NCBI RefSeq assembly: GCF_021155765.1
Contig: NC_060116.1
Location: forward strand, 13,020,001 to 13,084,000
DNA: 64,000 nucleotides
From: Diprion similis
Taxonomy: Eukaryota; Arthropoda; Insecta; Hymenoptera; Diprionidae
Direction: 5' to 3'
Under the pieces are notes generated by a model, which saw only the letters and a program-made list of their open reading frames with translations, ran no database searches and had not been told where the DNA came from. Shown here piece by piece: positions 38,401 to 53,400 of the stretch; within the stretch, counting starts at the first letter, position 1; every line of letters begins with the position of its first letter. The position numbers and the translations under genes were made by a program.

Positions 38401-41400
38401 TGATATCATGTCGAAACTACTAGCAACCGAAAATAATTACCGAAATTCTAACGAATCCGACGATGAAAGGCAATATTACCACATGCAGAAACAATTTGTT
38501 CCAGCATTACTGAAGCCAGCTCCCTATTGGAAGGGAATGGCGATAGTCAATGCAGAGTTCAAAGAAATCTCACTTACGGATTACAGAGGAAAATACCTAG
38601 TTTTTTTCTTTTATCCATATGATTTTACATTCATCTGCCCTACAGAGATCATTCAATTCAGCGATCGTATTGATGAGTTTCGAAACATTGGTATGTGTCA
38701 CTGATTCCTGGCAGTTTTAGTGTTGTATTTTTAACTTTCATAAATAGTTTATTAGTATCAGGAAACTCAATATTAAATTCTTTAAAGATTGCGAAGTGGT
38801 TGCGGCTTCTACAGATTCTCAGTTTGTGCATTTTGCATGGATAACTACACCTAGAAAACAAGGTGGATTAGGTGAAATGAAGATCCCAGTATTAGCTGAC
38901 AAGAGTTTGCAGATTGCCAAAGATTACGGCATATTGAATGAGAAAACTGGAGTTCCATTGAGAGGATTATTCATTATTGACGATAAACAGAACCTTCGTC
39001 AAATTACTATCAATGATTTGCCAGTGACGCGTTCAGTTGATGAAACTTTGAGACTGATAGAAGCATATCAATTTACAGATAAATATGGTGACATGTGTCC
39101 GGCTGGTTGGAAACCCAAACAGCAACATAAAAATCTTGAACCCAATAAATGTAAAGAATTTTTCAATGCAACATGAACTTTAAAAAGTCCGAAAAAAAAA
39201 AAAAAAATAATGAATTCGAACAAGTATGAAAATAATAATTTATATACAACATCAAATAATAAATGTTTGAATGAAAGTAATCAAATGTCTATGTATATCC
39301 TCTCCGTTAGTTTACAGGACAAAAAAAAAAAATTTGATGACAATATTTTTATGTGAAGATGACAATTTCTCAACATGACAAAAAAAAAATGTTGCAGTTT
39401 TGCAATGAATTACATTTGTGAAAAGTATCTTATCATCACGCTTATTCTACTTCAATTTGTTTGGTAAGGATAAGTATCCGATATTGTGAAGACGAAATAT
39501 TTGACCCTTGATCGAGTATTCTAACACACTTACTTGTCGGTGTTGTTGGATATGACGACTGGGACTTTGGAGATGTTGGAGAAATCGGCGGTGTTGAAAC
39601 GTCTGGTGTTGACAGTCGTGCAGGCTTCTGAACATGCACTACACCACACCAATTACATCATGCTTTTTAAAAATCAATCGAGGCTACATAATATAATATG
39701 TATATAAGTAGGTACAGCGAGTTCCACGTGTATTGAAGAAATACGTGTGGGTATTATAACGTGAATTGTGATTTGGATATCACAGTATAAAGTGAGAAAT
39801 TTTATTTTAGTAAAACAACATAACAATCATGCATTTGCTACTATTTTGCAGACAAGATTATGAGATTATTTCAGAAATTGTTTTCTGTGCATGAAACTGA
39901 TCACATCTATAGTAATCCTATTTGAACGAATAGAGCAGGAATTGTTGACAGCTATGGATAGATTTGCAACCGAAAAATACTGTACTTTGGAAAAGCTTTG
40001 AATATGTAGATCTTCGATACAACAAAAATTCAACGATTATAGGATTATAGGTCAACAACTCTAACAAATAGGTACTGATGAACCAATGAATGTGACTAGT
40101 CGTCATGATTGTGAGCCCTTCAGTGTCGTACACCAACAAACATAAATATATGAAATAATGAGAAACAGGCACATTTAGCAATGACTATGTTGAAGTCAAT
40201 AAAATGAAATTATGAAATGGAGAACTTTGCCAGATTTCCGAATTAATACGTAGAATATTCTGTATGAGGAAGAAGTTCATTGGGGAAGGTCATTGAAGTG
40301 ACAAACTGAAACTTAGTCGTATGGCAGTTTTGCTACATTTCGTAACTGTAAAAAATCGTGCATTCTGTTATTCTGTGACTGTCTGAATTCATTGATTTGT
40401 GATAACACAAATAGCAGTAATTTTTTTGATAAGCTGCACTTACCTAATATTTAGGAAAGCTTAAAAGGAAACAATTAGTATATGCAATTAGCCACAAATG
40501 TTATCATGTAGAGAACCAATGTACCATAAAAATACTTTCCAATAGATGAACAGGTAGACAGATTACGATACGCAACGTACCTAAAGGATTCGAATAGTAA
40601 TCGTACTATATATAAAATTTTCACATTATCACAAGACGGGTGGACAGGACCCACAAGGGCAACAGATAATTCCAAATTAGCTGCCACCATTTTGTTCACT
40701 TTTGCAGTTTCGATATGTGCTTCATATGAATTACCTTTCAATAAAATACATATAAAGATACTCACATTATCGCACAATTACAAAAACAAAAATTTCTAAT
40801 AACAATTTAAAAATACATGAGGCACATGATTGTAGAAACAATTCAAATATATTCTTACAGAAACCATCTCCAATTATAAGACAGGTATCGCCTAGTATTA
40901 CGTGTACATCTACTTAAAACACTACATGATGAAATTAGGCAGCCCAATCTGTAAAAATGCTCCTCCACCTGCTAAAAAACATGTTAACAAAAGCAAATGA
41001 AATGGAGAAAATTGAATGAATATTAATATTGGTGCCATGTTGCTGCAATTGTGCTGAAAGGCTTGAAAGATGTTGTTCAAATGTGTTCTAATATGCGGTT
41101 AATAAATATTCAACTTGATGTGATTAGTTGTAAATTAGGATACATAGATCATACTTTTCCATCACCTTCATGAGTTACAGCTTTTGATGCAGCAATACCC
41201 AAATTATACAATTGAATTAATCCACTTCACACAGATGTGAACCACAGAGCGTTCAACACAATCACTAAATATTACATGAATATATAATTTGAGTATCCTT
41301 CATCCTTGTTATGTGATATCATCTCTCTTTGCCATTGCCGTATTTATTACAAAATCTACTGATATTTACTTTTATTTTTGGTGCAAAAAACCTTTAGAAA

Positions 41401-44400
41401 TAATTAATGTAATAGTTTCTGGGAATATTGTGTATTGATAGATAACAAATTTTAAGCAATTGGCCATGAGAGATAATAATTGACATTAATAAAAGTAACT
41501 GTTTTCAATTTTCTGAACCCAACACTCACCTTCCTTGGGTTTTTCTTGGGTTTGTGGCGATCTAGTTGAAGGCTTGCGTAGTGCCACTGTGGTTCGTGCA
41601 TTCCGTGCAGCATTTGGGTGTGTTGGAAAATATATAGCGGATGAGAGGAGGTCACGGAATGGGATTGAAAAAGGTTGGGTAATAGGAAGGCAAAAATAAA
41701 CGTGCTGTTAGCAATTTCATGCCCAAACGTAAAATGTCAACACTAAGGCTCAGAGGTAGTACGATTTACTGATACAGCTGAGTCAGACTTGTACAATTGA
41801 GATATTAAGCCTCTGAGATTCAGTGCTGAGGAAAACTATTGCTTAAATTGCAAAATCAAGATTGCGAGGAGAAATAATAATAATTTGGCTACAGTAATCA
41901 GAGTATTAGTCAATACTATGTACTTTCAAAAATAATACTAATTCTCCTTACAATCTTGTCATCAAATGCATCCATTAATATTACCACTTCATCTGGTACG
42001 AATTCCATTTGAAAACTCGTCATTTCAATACTTGATATACACAAAATCGTTGCTTGAAATCTTCATCATGCCTATCATGGACTCAAAACTTTTCGATGAA
42101 TAATATTTATGAACGCATTGTGATTTTCCTGATTAGTCTTGTAAATTTCATAATAACAATTCACTGTGCTACATTATTCAGAATTTTTAATATTTCTGAG
42201 CGTGTAGCACTGTCTGTGAGATTACTGCTTGTTTGTCATAGTCGACAGTACTGTAATATATGTATGTTTATAAAGATTTTGAACTAACCGTGACCATCCT
42301 CTTCACCAGCTTGTTCCCCGTTTTGATTACCTTCGCCATCAACTCTGTATTACAAAAAATCATCAAGTTAATGTGATAATTACTACACGAACTTAATAAC
42401 AAATAACAAATACTGATATTGAAACAATATCCATTTTTAATCCAGTTTTAATAAATCCGTGCTACTATAAAAGATTGGTTTACCTGTCACTGGGTGGCTC
42501 GTCAGGACTGGTGACAGGTGTCGCTTTGGCTAACTTTGCAGCCTCTGCTGCGGCAGCTTCTTCCTGTTCACGCCTTTCTTCTTCTTCTCTTTCTTGTTCT
42601 CGTCGCTTAAGTTCTCTTAGCTCAAACTAAAGCATAGGATGATCTTATTGTTATTTTGAACAGACAAAGAGGTTACAGATTACAAAACAAAAATAGACTA
42701 CTGAAAATGTTCTACATCACAGTACATTCAATGATAGGATACATACTATATGCATAAATGCTATACTTCTGCGTTACTACTGCATTTTGAAGCTATCAAA
42801 TGAGAATCCAGAAACTTAATATGTATTAAGGATGTCAACAAAAGTACACAACGGATAATAATAGTTGCATTACAGTGATATGATCAATCCTTTATAACAT
42901 GCATTTGGGGATCAAAGGGATTTATGGAGTACATTGTAAAAACGCATGCACTACTCACTTGAATAATATTGTTTTCCGGGGTTACATTATCTAAAGACAA
43001 GGAGCGGTCTTGGGAAGGGAATGATTTTTCTGAATTCGAGATAGAGGATAAGTTTGGATCATCTTTGTTCAAATTAGAACTTTTTTTGAACTTGTCTTTA
43101 GGACCCAAAAGTGATTTACTACGTTCACGATCACTCGATGTCTCGTTCGTAGATGATTTAGAGGATTTCGGTAGCATTGCGCGTGATTTTAATGACATAT
43201 AATCGCAATAATTGAAATTTACCTGCATTAAATGATTAAAACTACGAATCGTGTTATCTTCATTACAGAAACAACGCTCTGCTAAAATAAGCACCTCACT
43301 TGGATCAAGGTCCGCTTTTATTAAATCATCCGTGAGTGCCCCAATTTCAAGACGTAACTTCCTTATCTTATTTATTGACTTTTCAACGTCTAAGCTATGT
43401 CTATCCTCACTTGATAACTCATCGTCTAAAGGAATCCCAGTCGGTACTTTTCCCGATTTTTTTTCTCTAAGATATGCTTCCAGACCATACTCATTCATTT
43501 TTGTATCTGTGGGTTCGTCTAGTTGAGTTTTTGGCTCGACAATCACATCTTTGTGATTCAACTCAGTACCCACAGGGTTGTGAATCACTACAGAATGAGT
43601 GACATCAATACTGGTCGAACTCTTCTTTTTCTTTACAGGAACACAAGCTGTGTCAATAATTTCACTGTTTTCACTGTCTAAAGAAGAGTCTGATACACAA
43701 TACTTCCTCGGATGTAATACAGTCAAATCCTCAATTTCAGGAGTTGAATGTAACCTAAAGAATTCTTGTTTGTGAGCACTGATTGTACTGATTCTTCTCA
43801 AGGTTTTTCTTTCGTTGGAAGTAACAATCTCATCATCGAATACAGGCACGTCTGTGAATTCTGCATAAGGCGATACAGGTTGACTACCACAAGAACCTTG
43901 AGAACTTCTACTGGCTGAATTCCAACTGGAACTCCATAGAAAGGATTTAGAGGGTTCTGTCTTATCAGTTCTACGAATTATAGCATTAGGATAAATGATT
44001 TTTGTTCCTGTAGATGTCAACTCACGTCTTTGCTTCGTAACAAACCTGATAAATCTGTCTGAGGGTAAAATAATATCACGCGCAATCTCACCTTGGGATT
44101 TGAGGTACATTTTGGGTTGTGTTATAGGGATTTTAGATGATGGAGGATATTCCGGAGTGAAGATTAATTTGTGACTGAATTCCAACACCGGTGGGTACAG
44201 GCCGCATTCTCTATCAGGACACTCAGGCTACGATAGACACGAACAGACAGGGTGTTGTAAAGATGCATGCAACACAGATAGAAATGAGAAATGAAAAATT
44301 ACACCGGTCGACACGATTTTTGGGTCTGACTTATGAATGTCAAATTTTGGTTTCTTCTACATTACTAATAAAGGGAAAAATAATTTTTTCTATCAAAGTT

Positions 44401-47400
44401 TGCTTTTGTAGAAACCAGAGAAATTTTTTCAATTTTAACTGAATTTTTCATAATTTTATTTTAAATTACAACCAAAAAAACTTTTACCAAACATAGGAGT
44501 GTTTTTGATTCTACAATAATGATTAGTAATAGCATACAATTGAAAAATAATAAAAATCAAGTTCAAAAATTGATATTTTTAGTAACTTTCTTATGTTTGT
44601 ATGGACTTTCTCGTATTAAAACCCCAAATGTAATCCCCCATCATATTTTGGTATGAGAATGGAGATCAATTGGGGTTAATTCTGATGGTTTTCCCGTATA
44701 ATAATAACAGTTATTGAGTATTCAAGTTACAAAAATATAAATTTGTTCGAAACTTTTTTAGATTTGAATTTTAGATATAATTTTAAATTAACATAGGCAA
44801 AGTGAGGTAAAAGTAGGCTTAATAAGCTTCACAATGCTTTAAATTTGTTGCCAAAGAAAATTTTTTGCTTCATACTTTAATAAATTCACCGCAAATAAAA
44901 CAGAATGAATCAACATCTTGTTTACACTGTCTTGACGTCATTTTCGAACTCAGAAAATTTTGTAACTCACAAGGACAGTTGTTACAGCTTTGATAGACAA
45001 GTAAACACTCACTACTGTGCCTTACGCGAGTAATATGCAGTTTGGTACCGTTTTGATCGAAGTACTACCACCTGCTGCTCGTAAAATCAATAAAAATCTT
45101 TAAAACTTACTTATCGACGTAAAACAGACAAAAGCAAACTTTAAAAGCTGAGAATGGATATTCTGGTATTTTGCGATGCGCAGCATCAGAATTTATGCAT
45201 TAAAACAGAAACCCAAAAAAAAAAAACAGTTTTTTTGTCGACCTGTGTTATAACAGTTAGGTAGTGCGAAATAAAGACATTATGATACAGAGACATGCAG
45301 TTCAATTATTAACACTCAAAATGAATTTCACCAATCACCATTACATAGAGCAAAATATGATTATAATATTAATTTATGAAAGCAAAAATGATCTACAGAA
45401 ACACAATTTAAACTAAAACACAAGGTATGTAATCAAATTTTTTCATTGCGATGAAAAATCAAACTTTTCCAAATGAACTAGGATTATAGCTATTAGATAA
45501 GGATCAAAAATCACCTCTACCATTTTATATATGAAATACTACGTAAATAATTTACTTTACTGCTCTGTCTTTACTTACCGTTGTAAGTCGTTGTAGAGCA
45601 CTAAATCTTTCTTCTTGTGCTGCAGCTGATTTTTCGAAAGCTTCATGTTTCTTGATAAGATTTTCTACGTCGTCGATTGTATGCTATAAACAAAGCGATA
45701 TAAAATTAGAAAAGAAACAAATATTAGTCAAAATTGTCACACAACTTGATCGGTAGTTCTAATTGATTGAGATTCAATATTTTTTAATTCCATAATATCC
45801 AGAGTGTTTTATATGTAAAATCAGAAGCCATTATACAACTGACGGAGGTGTAGGCTAAATTTATCGTTTCCAACGCTCTATCAGTTTTTCCAAATTATCA
45901 TATGATAATTAAACATCATTTGGACTGCACTTTGCTTAGTTATTTCTCACTCAGGTAAAGAATACTTGGACGAAGCTGTACTTGTATATGAAATAATACA
46001 TGGAATTTGAATAGTGCCATCTGAAAAGTTTGCTTACTCCAAGTTCCTGGCTCATGAGATATGGCTCCTGAGCAATAAGCCAAGCTTCCGCTACAGCTGC
46101 ATCTCTGGCGAATTGGTAAACTTCAAGAACTGAAAAGACATTGACATGTAACTTGTTTTAGGAAATGCATACAGAAATAAAGTTTTTAAACTACCGGATA
46201 GAAAGTCAATATTTTCATATCATTAACATTTTTTTTCCGCACGTATAGTTACATTTGAAACTTACTTAGCTGTAGATTCTCCCATCTTTCTTCCCAGCGG
46301 TGCAGTAACGCATTTCTGTGATCAGTCAATGCTAGTAGTTTTTCCTTAATTTGGACACTAGCGTAATGGTTCCTTGCCAATAGATCTTTTCCGAGGTCAA
46401 GACAAGCAGTAAGATTGTCTTCCCTAGTGTCGATTTCAGCTTTCAAACTTTGATGATTATTCATCAGTAGCTCTACACCCGATACGTCACGAGGCTTCTC
46501 TGAAGTGTTCATTTGCCTGACAACATCATCCATCCAAATCAGTAAGGTTCTAACCATGTTGAAGAATCTGAACAAATCACCGGTGTCTTCTAATTTTGCC
46601 TTACGTCCTTCGCACAAAGACTGTAAATTATTCCAAGCTGCTACTACTTCGGCCTCTCTATTTGTGATTTCTCTAGCCTTATCCCCTGCATAGCTAGCTT
46701 GAAGTTTAGACGATTCATCCTGGATTTGTGTCACCTGTGACTGTAAGGTAAACAAATCTTGAATAAAGTTGCCATGTTTCCGTTGAAGTGCTGAAACAGA
46801 GCCAGCGTCGCGGCCCAATTCGTCTGACATTGCATTTTGTTTCTCCAAGATCCTTCCAAGAACATCTTTGCAGTCATGGAAAAATTTATGTAGCTCACGG
46901 CTAGCTGCTAACATTTGAGTTCGTGTTTCGATGAGCTCTAGCAAATCTTGCCAGACTTCGTTCAGGCCATCCTTCCATTCTGCAATTGTAGCTGCATCCG
47001 AATGTCCTGTTGCAATCAAAGAATCTGCAATTCCGTTTACAGCCGCGACTCTTTCCGATCCGATTGTCTCCGTGTCACGAGCAAATTCCTTGAATCTTTC
47101 CCAAAGCAAAGTAACGTGATCGTAATCTTGACCTAACTCATGACTGCCTGCAACTAATTCTCGCTCAGCTATCCATTGCTCCAAATCGTCAACTTCTCGG
47201 TTCAGCATGAACAGCTGAAGGGCTTCGTCCAACTTGGCACGGCGTTCACCAGCCAAATCTTTTAGCCCTGCGTATAGCTTGTCAACTTGGGATTGTTTGA
47301 CTGCAATTTGATCACTCAATGCATGCTGATCGTTTATCAATTGCCTTGCTGTTTCACCTAGTTGACGGATTGTATCGGCATAATCTTCGACAGCATGTTC

Positions 47401-50400
47401 TAAAGACTCGTGTTTTTTCATGAGATTTTGCGCAGAAATCTCGTCTTTGCCACGATCTTCAACCATCATGTATAATTCCTGTTCGCTCATCCACGATTCA
47501 GCTTCCGTAGCATCGAAGAAATATTGTTGCGCCTTTTCGTTTTGTAACAAATGCTTATTTCTGTTGTCAACCGCATCTTTCAGTTCGCGCCATTTATCCG
47601 AAAGATCGGAGATACGTTGAGTGAATTCAGCACTATCTTCGTGTCCCTCGTCAATCAATTTCTGACCATTTTTACATACAGAATTGATTCTTGGTTCGTG
47701 GTTTTCGATTTCAGTACGGAGAGATTGATTCTTTTTCTTTAACATATGCACGTTGAAGAGGGAATTACCATATTCCGAACTGGTAGCTTGTGGCATTTTT
47801 TCTGCAATCCATAATTTTTCATCCTCAACGTCACGCCTGAATTGGTATGCTTCTTTTTTCTTCTCCAACTGACGTTGTCGATCGGTAAGCGGTGCCTTAA
47901 GCTGTTCAAATCTTTGCGCAACTTTCTCTTTCTTGCATTTGATTTCTTCCATCTTTTCATCTGGAACTGTTCTCTGTAAATGTTCAGCCTGTTTATCGAG
48001 TTCTGTGACTTGGCGAGCCTTCACAGCCATTTGAGTTTCTATCATTTGCTGTTTCTGCATCAAAATATTGACAGAGGCAAGATCAGATCCAGTGTCTGTA
48101 CTTTCAATCTGTTTCTCCAATTCATTCATCCATGAGTCGATATCGTCGCAAGTCTGATGTATGAGGACTTCACGATTAGCATCGAATAGCCTCTCTCCTT
48201 TATCTTTTGTTGTTGTTTCGAGCTCTTCAAATTGGTCACATAATTCTTCAACTTTCGGCTTTATGATCTCAGCCAATTCAGGCTTTAATTGAATCAATTC
48301 ATCAGCAGCCTGTTGCAGTTGCTGCAAACGATCTTTATTGCTCGCAATTTCTGCTTCAAACGCTTGGTGCCTCGTCCATTTGCTATGAACCGTTTTTGCA
48401 CTGCGATAAGTTTCATCTTGAGCAGTGATGTGTTTTTCCTGTACCCATTCAACGAGCTCCTCTCTATCCTGTAAGAACATCTGCAACTGAAGTTGATCCT
48501 TCAATCTGTCCATCACTTGATTAGCTCTTTCGTGATTGGCGTTTCTTCGTTCGTTTATTGCATCTGCCTTCTTCTTGACTTTGTCGGCCGCAAAGTGGCC
48601 TTCCTCAACTAATCTGCCGGCAAATTGGACAACTGAATTGATCTTATCATCATTGGCTTCCATTGTAGTCATAAATGCTTCGTGGCGTTTTATCATATTT
48701 TCTGCTTGTTCAAAGTTCGTCGGAGTCTCATCCTTGGTAAGGATATGTTCTTGCTGAGACAACAAAACTTCAGCTTGGCGAGCATCACGGTCAAAGACTT
48801 GCAAGTTCAACGAATTCGATAACAGATTTTGACGGTTCGCCCACATTTGGTGGAGTTCTTCCCAGCCCATTTTCAGGGCATTCAATCTTTCTCTCAAGAA
48901 CATGTACTGTGTATCTCCATCTCCAGCCTCACTTGTTAGCCTCTCACCGTAGTCCATCATCTTCTGGTAATCGTCCGTGTAGTTGTCAATCTCTTCCTTA
49001 ATATTCTGATGCTGGGTTAACAGTTTCTCAGCATCTGCAAGGCTTGTAGGTGTATCTTCGCTGGCAACGTCTGTTTGGGTCTTGGTAAGCCAAGTCTGGA
49101 AATGATCGAGGTCCCGCAAGAATCTATGTAAATCTCCAGCTTCTTCGAGCTTAGCATCACGTTCTTTAAGCATTTGAGTTAATTGCTCCCACATGGTATG
49201 AATTTGGGTGATTCGTTCACGAATGACTGCAGCCTCATCAGGATGTTCCTGCTCAATTGATTGTGCCTCTTTTTCAAGTGCATCCAATTTCGCCTGTATG
49301 GCTGCCAAGTCTCGCTCCATACCGCTAAGCCGACGCTGAAGTGTCATCACACCAGTCAAGTCCATTTCTAAGCTATCAGTTTGCTGTAAGATGCGTTTCT
49401 TGTCTTCGATCCAAGATACCGTCTCACGACATTCGATATGGAAGGTTTGTACTCCATGTGCAGAGTTGAGTGCTTCGCGTTTGCCTTCAGCCTTCTCTCT
49501 TAGTTCGGCCCACTTTTGATTCAGTTCATTCTGACGTGCAACAATCTGTTCTGAGTTTGGATGTTCAACGTGTAACAGTTGTCTAGCCAATTGATTTACT
49601 ACAGCAACACGAGAAGCATTGGCATTCATTTCCTTCTCAAAGCCATCGTAACGGTGTTTCATTATCTCAACATCTTCAATGTCCTTGGCAGGAACCATTG
49701 TTTCCAACATTCTGTTCTTTTCTCCGATCCATTGTTCAACTCCATCCGATTCACTGAACAGTTTGTACAGAGACAAGGCATCTAATAATCTTTGCTTGCG
49801 CAATTTAGCCAATTCCAAAAGCTCTTTGTATCTCGAATCAATTGAGGCGAGTCTTTCTAATACCTTTGGAGATTTAGAATCATGTTCTCCAAGTTGTGAT
49901 GCTTGTTGATGCAGCTGCTCGATGGTTGTAGCATAATTTTTCAGTTCGTCTGTGACATCTTTATGTTTTTTCAGTAAAGATTGAACGTTTGCTTCATCGC
50001 GACCGACATCCTCAGATGATACCAACCGCAGAGTATCTAGCATCCAAATGTCGATATCGTCGGCATCAGCAAATAATTGATGATAATCAACAGCTTCCTC
50101 TAGCCGCTTGCGTCTGAATGCTGCCAAGTCTAATAAGTGATTCCACATTCCTAATATTTCCTGTAATCTTTCCTTAATGCGATCAGAACCGAAATGATGT
50201 TGACTAATCAATTCATCACCCACTGCAGCAACTGACATCAATTGTGGTTCGTGAGATTGGATTTCGTTCTCCAAGGCCTTGTGTTTGGATAAGAGTAAAT
50301 TAATGGTGGTTAGATCGTGACCAATATCACCCGTAGAAACAATCTGCTCTTTCTCCTTGATCCAGTTCTCTTCGTCAGCCATATCCCAATAGAATTGCCA

Positions 50401-53400
50401 AAGATTACGAGATTCTTCAAGCCGTGCTCGACGCTCAACAGCCAGGCGTACCAATTCAGCGTACGCATCTTCAAGCTGTTGCACTCGTTCAATAATAATC
50501 GTTGGATCGCAAGGACGATAATCTTCTCCTTGTTCTAAGAACCTTTGGCTTTGCTGAACGACAGCCTTAACTCTCTCACCTAAGACATTGATGTCTGCCT
50601 CAACAAGTGAATGCTTTTGAAGAAGATCCTCAACACCCATCAAATGTTTACCATAATCATCGGTCAACAATCGCATCTTAATTTCTTCCATACTGTCTAA
50701 GATGTACAACATTTCTTGGAAGTTCTGTTGTAATTGAAGCGAACATTCCAACCGTACTCTTCGTGCTTTCAGTAGTTCCAGAAGGTAGTTCCACAACCTC
50801 AGAACATTGTCCTTTCGGGCATTGATCCTGTCTATATCGTGGTAGTTTTCTGCCTCTAGCTCTTGAGATACAGCCATAACTGCTTGTACACGTTCTTCGT
50901 AAGCGAATATATCAGTTTCGATAGCTTCATGTTTCTTAGCCGCAGCTTCTACGGCTGCTAAATCGAAGCCAAAATTGTCTTGAGATACAAGTCGTTGATT
51001 TTCAGATAGCCAAGTTTCTCTCATGCTGGCTTTTCGGTTAAATCTTGCAGCCAACTGCTCTAATTTTTCTTGACGTATCAATTCTTCTCTGAGCGCCAAT
51101 TCACGCTCGTGTTCAGCTTTTTCTAATCTTTCCCAGGCCTTGTTGATATCCGAAATCATTTTGCCTTCCTTGGGTGTGTAGGGTTTCTGATTGTTGGCAC
51201 GCATTTTCGACTGTAGTGTAAACAGTAGTACCTCCAAATTACCCTTTTCCACAAATTTAGGTGGTTTTTCTACTGTACGGTAGTTGGAAAACTGTGAAAG
51301 TTGAGTCTGAACGCCCACAAGAGAATTGGCAAATCGGCGATCACCCAAAGCTTCAATTGTGGCTTCGATCCATCTAAGTAAATCACTTGTCAAACTTTCA
51401 TATTCATGAATCATTCTGTCGTTCTCCATGGCAATTCCGACAACTTTACCGATTCGCTTACCTTGAACGGTTTCTTGCTTCATTTTCGAGAAATAGTGAT
51501 AGTAGGTCACAACATAAGTTATGATAGACTTTTCGTCAGGATGATCAACAAAAATATCCTCTGCGTCTAACAATTTTGTTAGACCTAATTTATCCTCCGC
51601 GACATTGAAAGCATTGTTCAAATTGTAGATTGCATTCGATTTCGATAGCTTGTCAAAGTGGATCAAATCTGGACGATGTTTGTGTATTATGGCATTGAAC
51701 GCAAGACCATCTCGCCAAGATGTTGTGAAGTTCCTAACATTTACATTGTGATATCCAGCAGTCTTCATTTGACACCACAAAAGTAAAGCGTCCTTGGCTG
51801 ACTTAGTTTCCTGGTTATCAGTTTCTTCTATGGTGATGTCTTGAATTTGGAAACGTAGAATGATTGTCCAAATCAATCCCAAGCTCAATCTTGGATTTCC
51901 ATCAACGATATCGTGTGATCCCATGTTTTCAAGATGGACTCTTTGCTCTCGCAAAAATTGTAACGCCTTGTCTACATTCTCCAAACAATGGATACGCATT
52001 TTTCCTTTGGTAGGACGTGGTAAACGTTCGCCCGACAATATTTCCAGCAGCTTTATAAGCATTTTTCCATCGCGAAGATCGACGTAGAGATCTCCGATAC
52101 GACAAGAACATCGTACTAGATGGGAATTCACCCATTTTTGAAATGTTTTCTTCTGCACCGATTCACGTTCACCTGGGAAATAAAAATGTGAAATAATATT
52201 TTTATTTGCATTATTGAAAAGTGAACATCATTAATTGATTGCTTTTATTAGAAAGTTGAATGTACAGTGAAAAAATGTATTCGATACATTATATATATAG
52301 TTGAGGATAAAATTTGGGTATGTGGGTAGAGCAGCAATTTTAAAATACACTTCTCACCTCTGAGATCAAAAACAACTTTATCATAGTATTCTTCTAAGGG
52401 TTCGTCAAGAGAAATTTGTATTGAGTCATCCATTACAAATTGTCAAAAAATCACTCAGATTTCAAATCCGTAGTATAATTTCACAATATATCAGTATCTG
52501 TCTATTAAAGTGTTGGACCTATTTTCGATCGGATGCTGATAATATTTTGCTATTATGTTGAAAAAAAAATTTAATTTGTCAAAATTGGAGGATTTGCATT
52601 GTACAAAACGATTTATGTACATTCGCATTCTTCTTAGGGTTGCACATGTTAGATAAGACGGGTCGAAACCATTACCTATGAGTCAGGGAAGAGCAAATAT
52701 TGTGTGCAGATGGATTTGGGAAAGATAAAGATAATATTTCAAAGAAGAAAATTATTTGAAACCCACGGTAATATTTGCTATAGAACATACAATAAACAGG
52801 AAAACTAACTCCACCTCGAGTCGACGCCCAGTGTGATAAGATGCAAAGACTTTGATAAGAGAAGTAAGCCGAACAAATTGCTGAACATATTGCCAAAAAA
52901 ATTTCGTATTACATTGAAATTCTACTTGAAATTTACTACTTGAGAAATTTTATTCCAAAGCTGTGAGAAAAAACTCATGATCAAATATAGAGTGAATTGC
53001 CAGAAATTGCTAATATTAATATAGGGGATATTCGCCTTTCCAACTATGCTAAACATGTGTTAATGTAGTCTTTTCAAAATTTAACACAGCAGACGAATGC
53101 AAATACTGCCGTACGTAGAATTGTATGTTATAAAATTAAAAATTGTGTTAAAATGATTGAGACTGCATCAGGCTCATTCAAGCAAAACGATTTTCCTTTT
53201 ATGCACCACTGTTAAAAACTGAATTGTAATATACTTTATAAAACTTTTCACCCACAATTTTTCATATATTATTATGAACGATTTCAAATAAAAACTATCT
53301 GAAACTTGTATGAAGAAACATATTTAATAACAAGTCTAATTAATAAATAATTAAATTTCACTGGTTTTTATTACTCTGTACGTAAATACGCCTTCTAGCA

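Noticed and set aside
41452-41655. 67-codon minus-strand frame reading [16 protein letters not shown]
   Set aside because: It is a wrong-frame reading over the 57-nt beta-spectrin linker exon (41586-41530) and its introns; the exon frame gives [12 protein letters not shown] and fits the phase.
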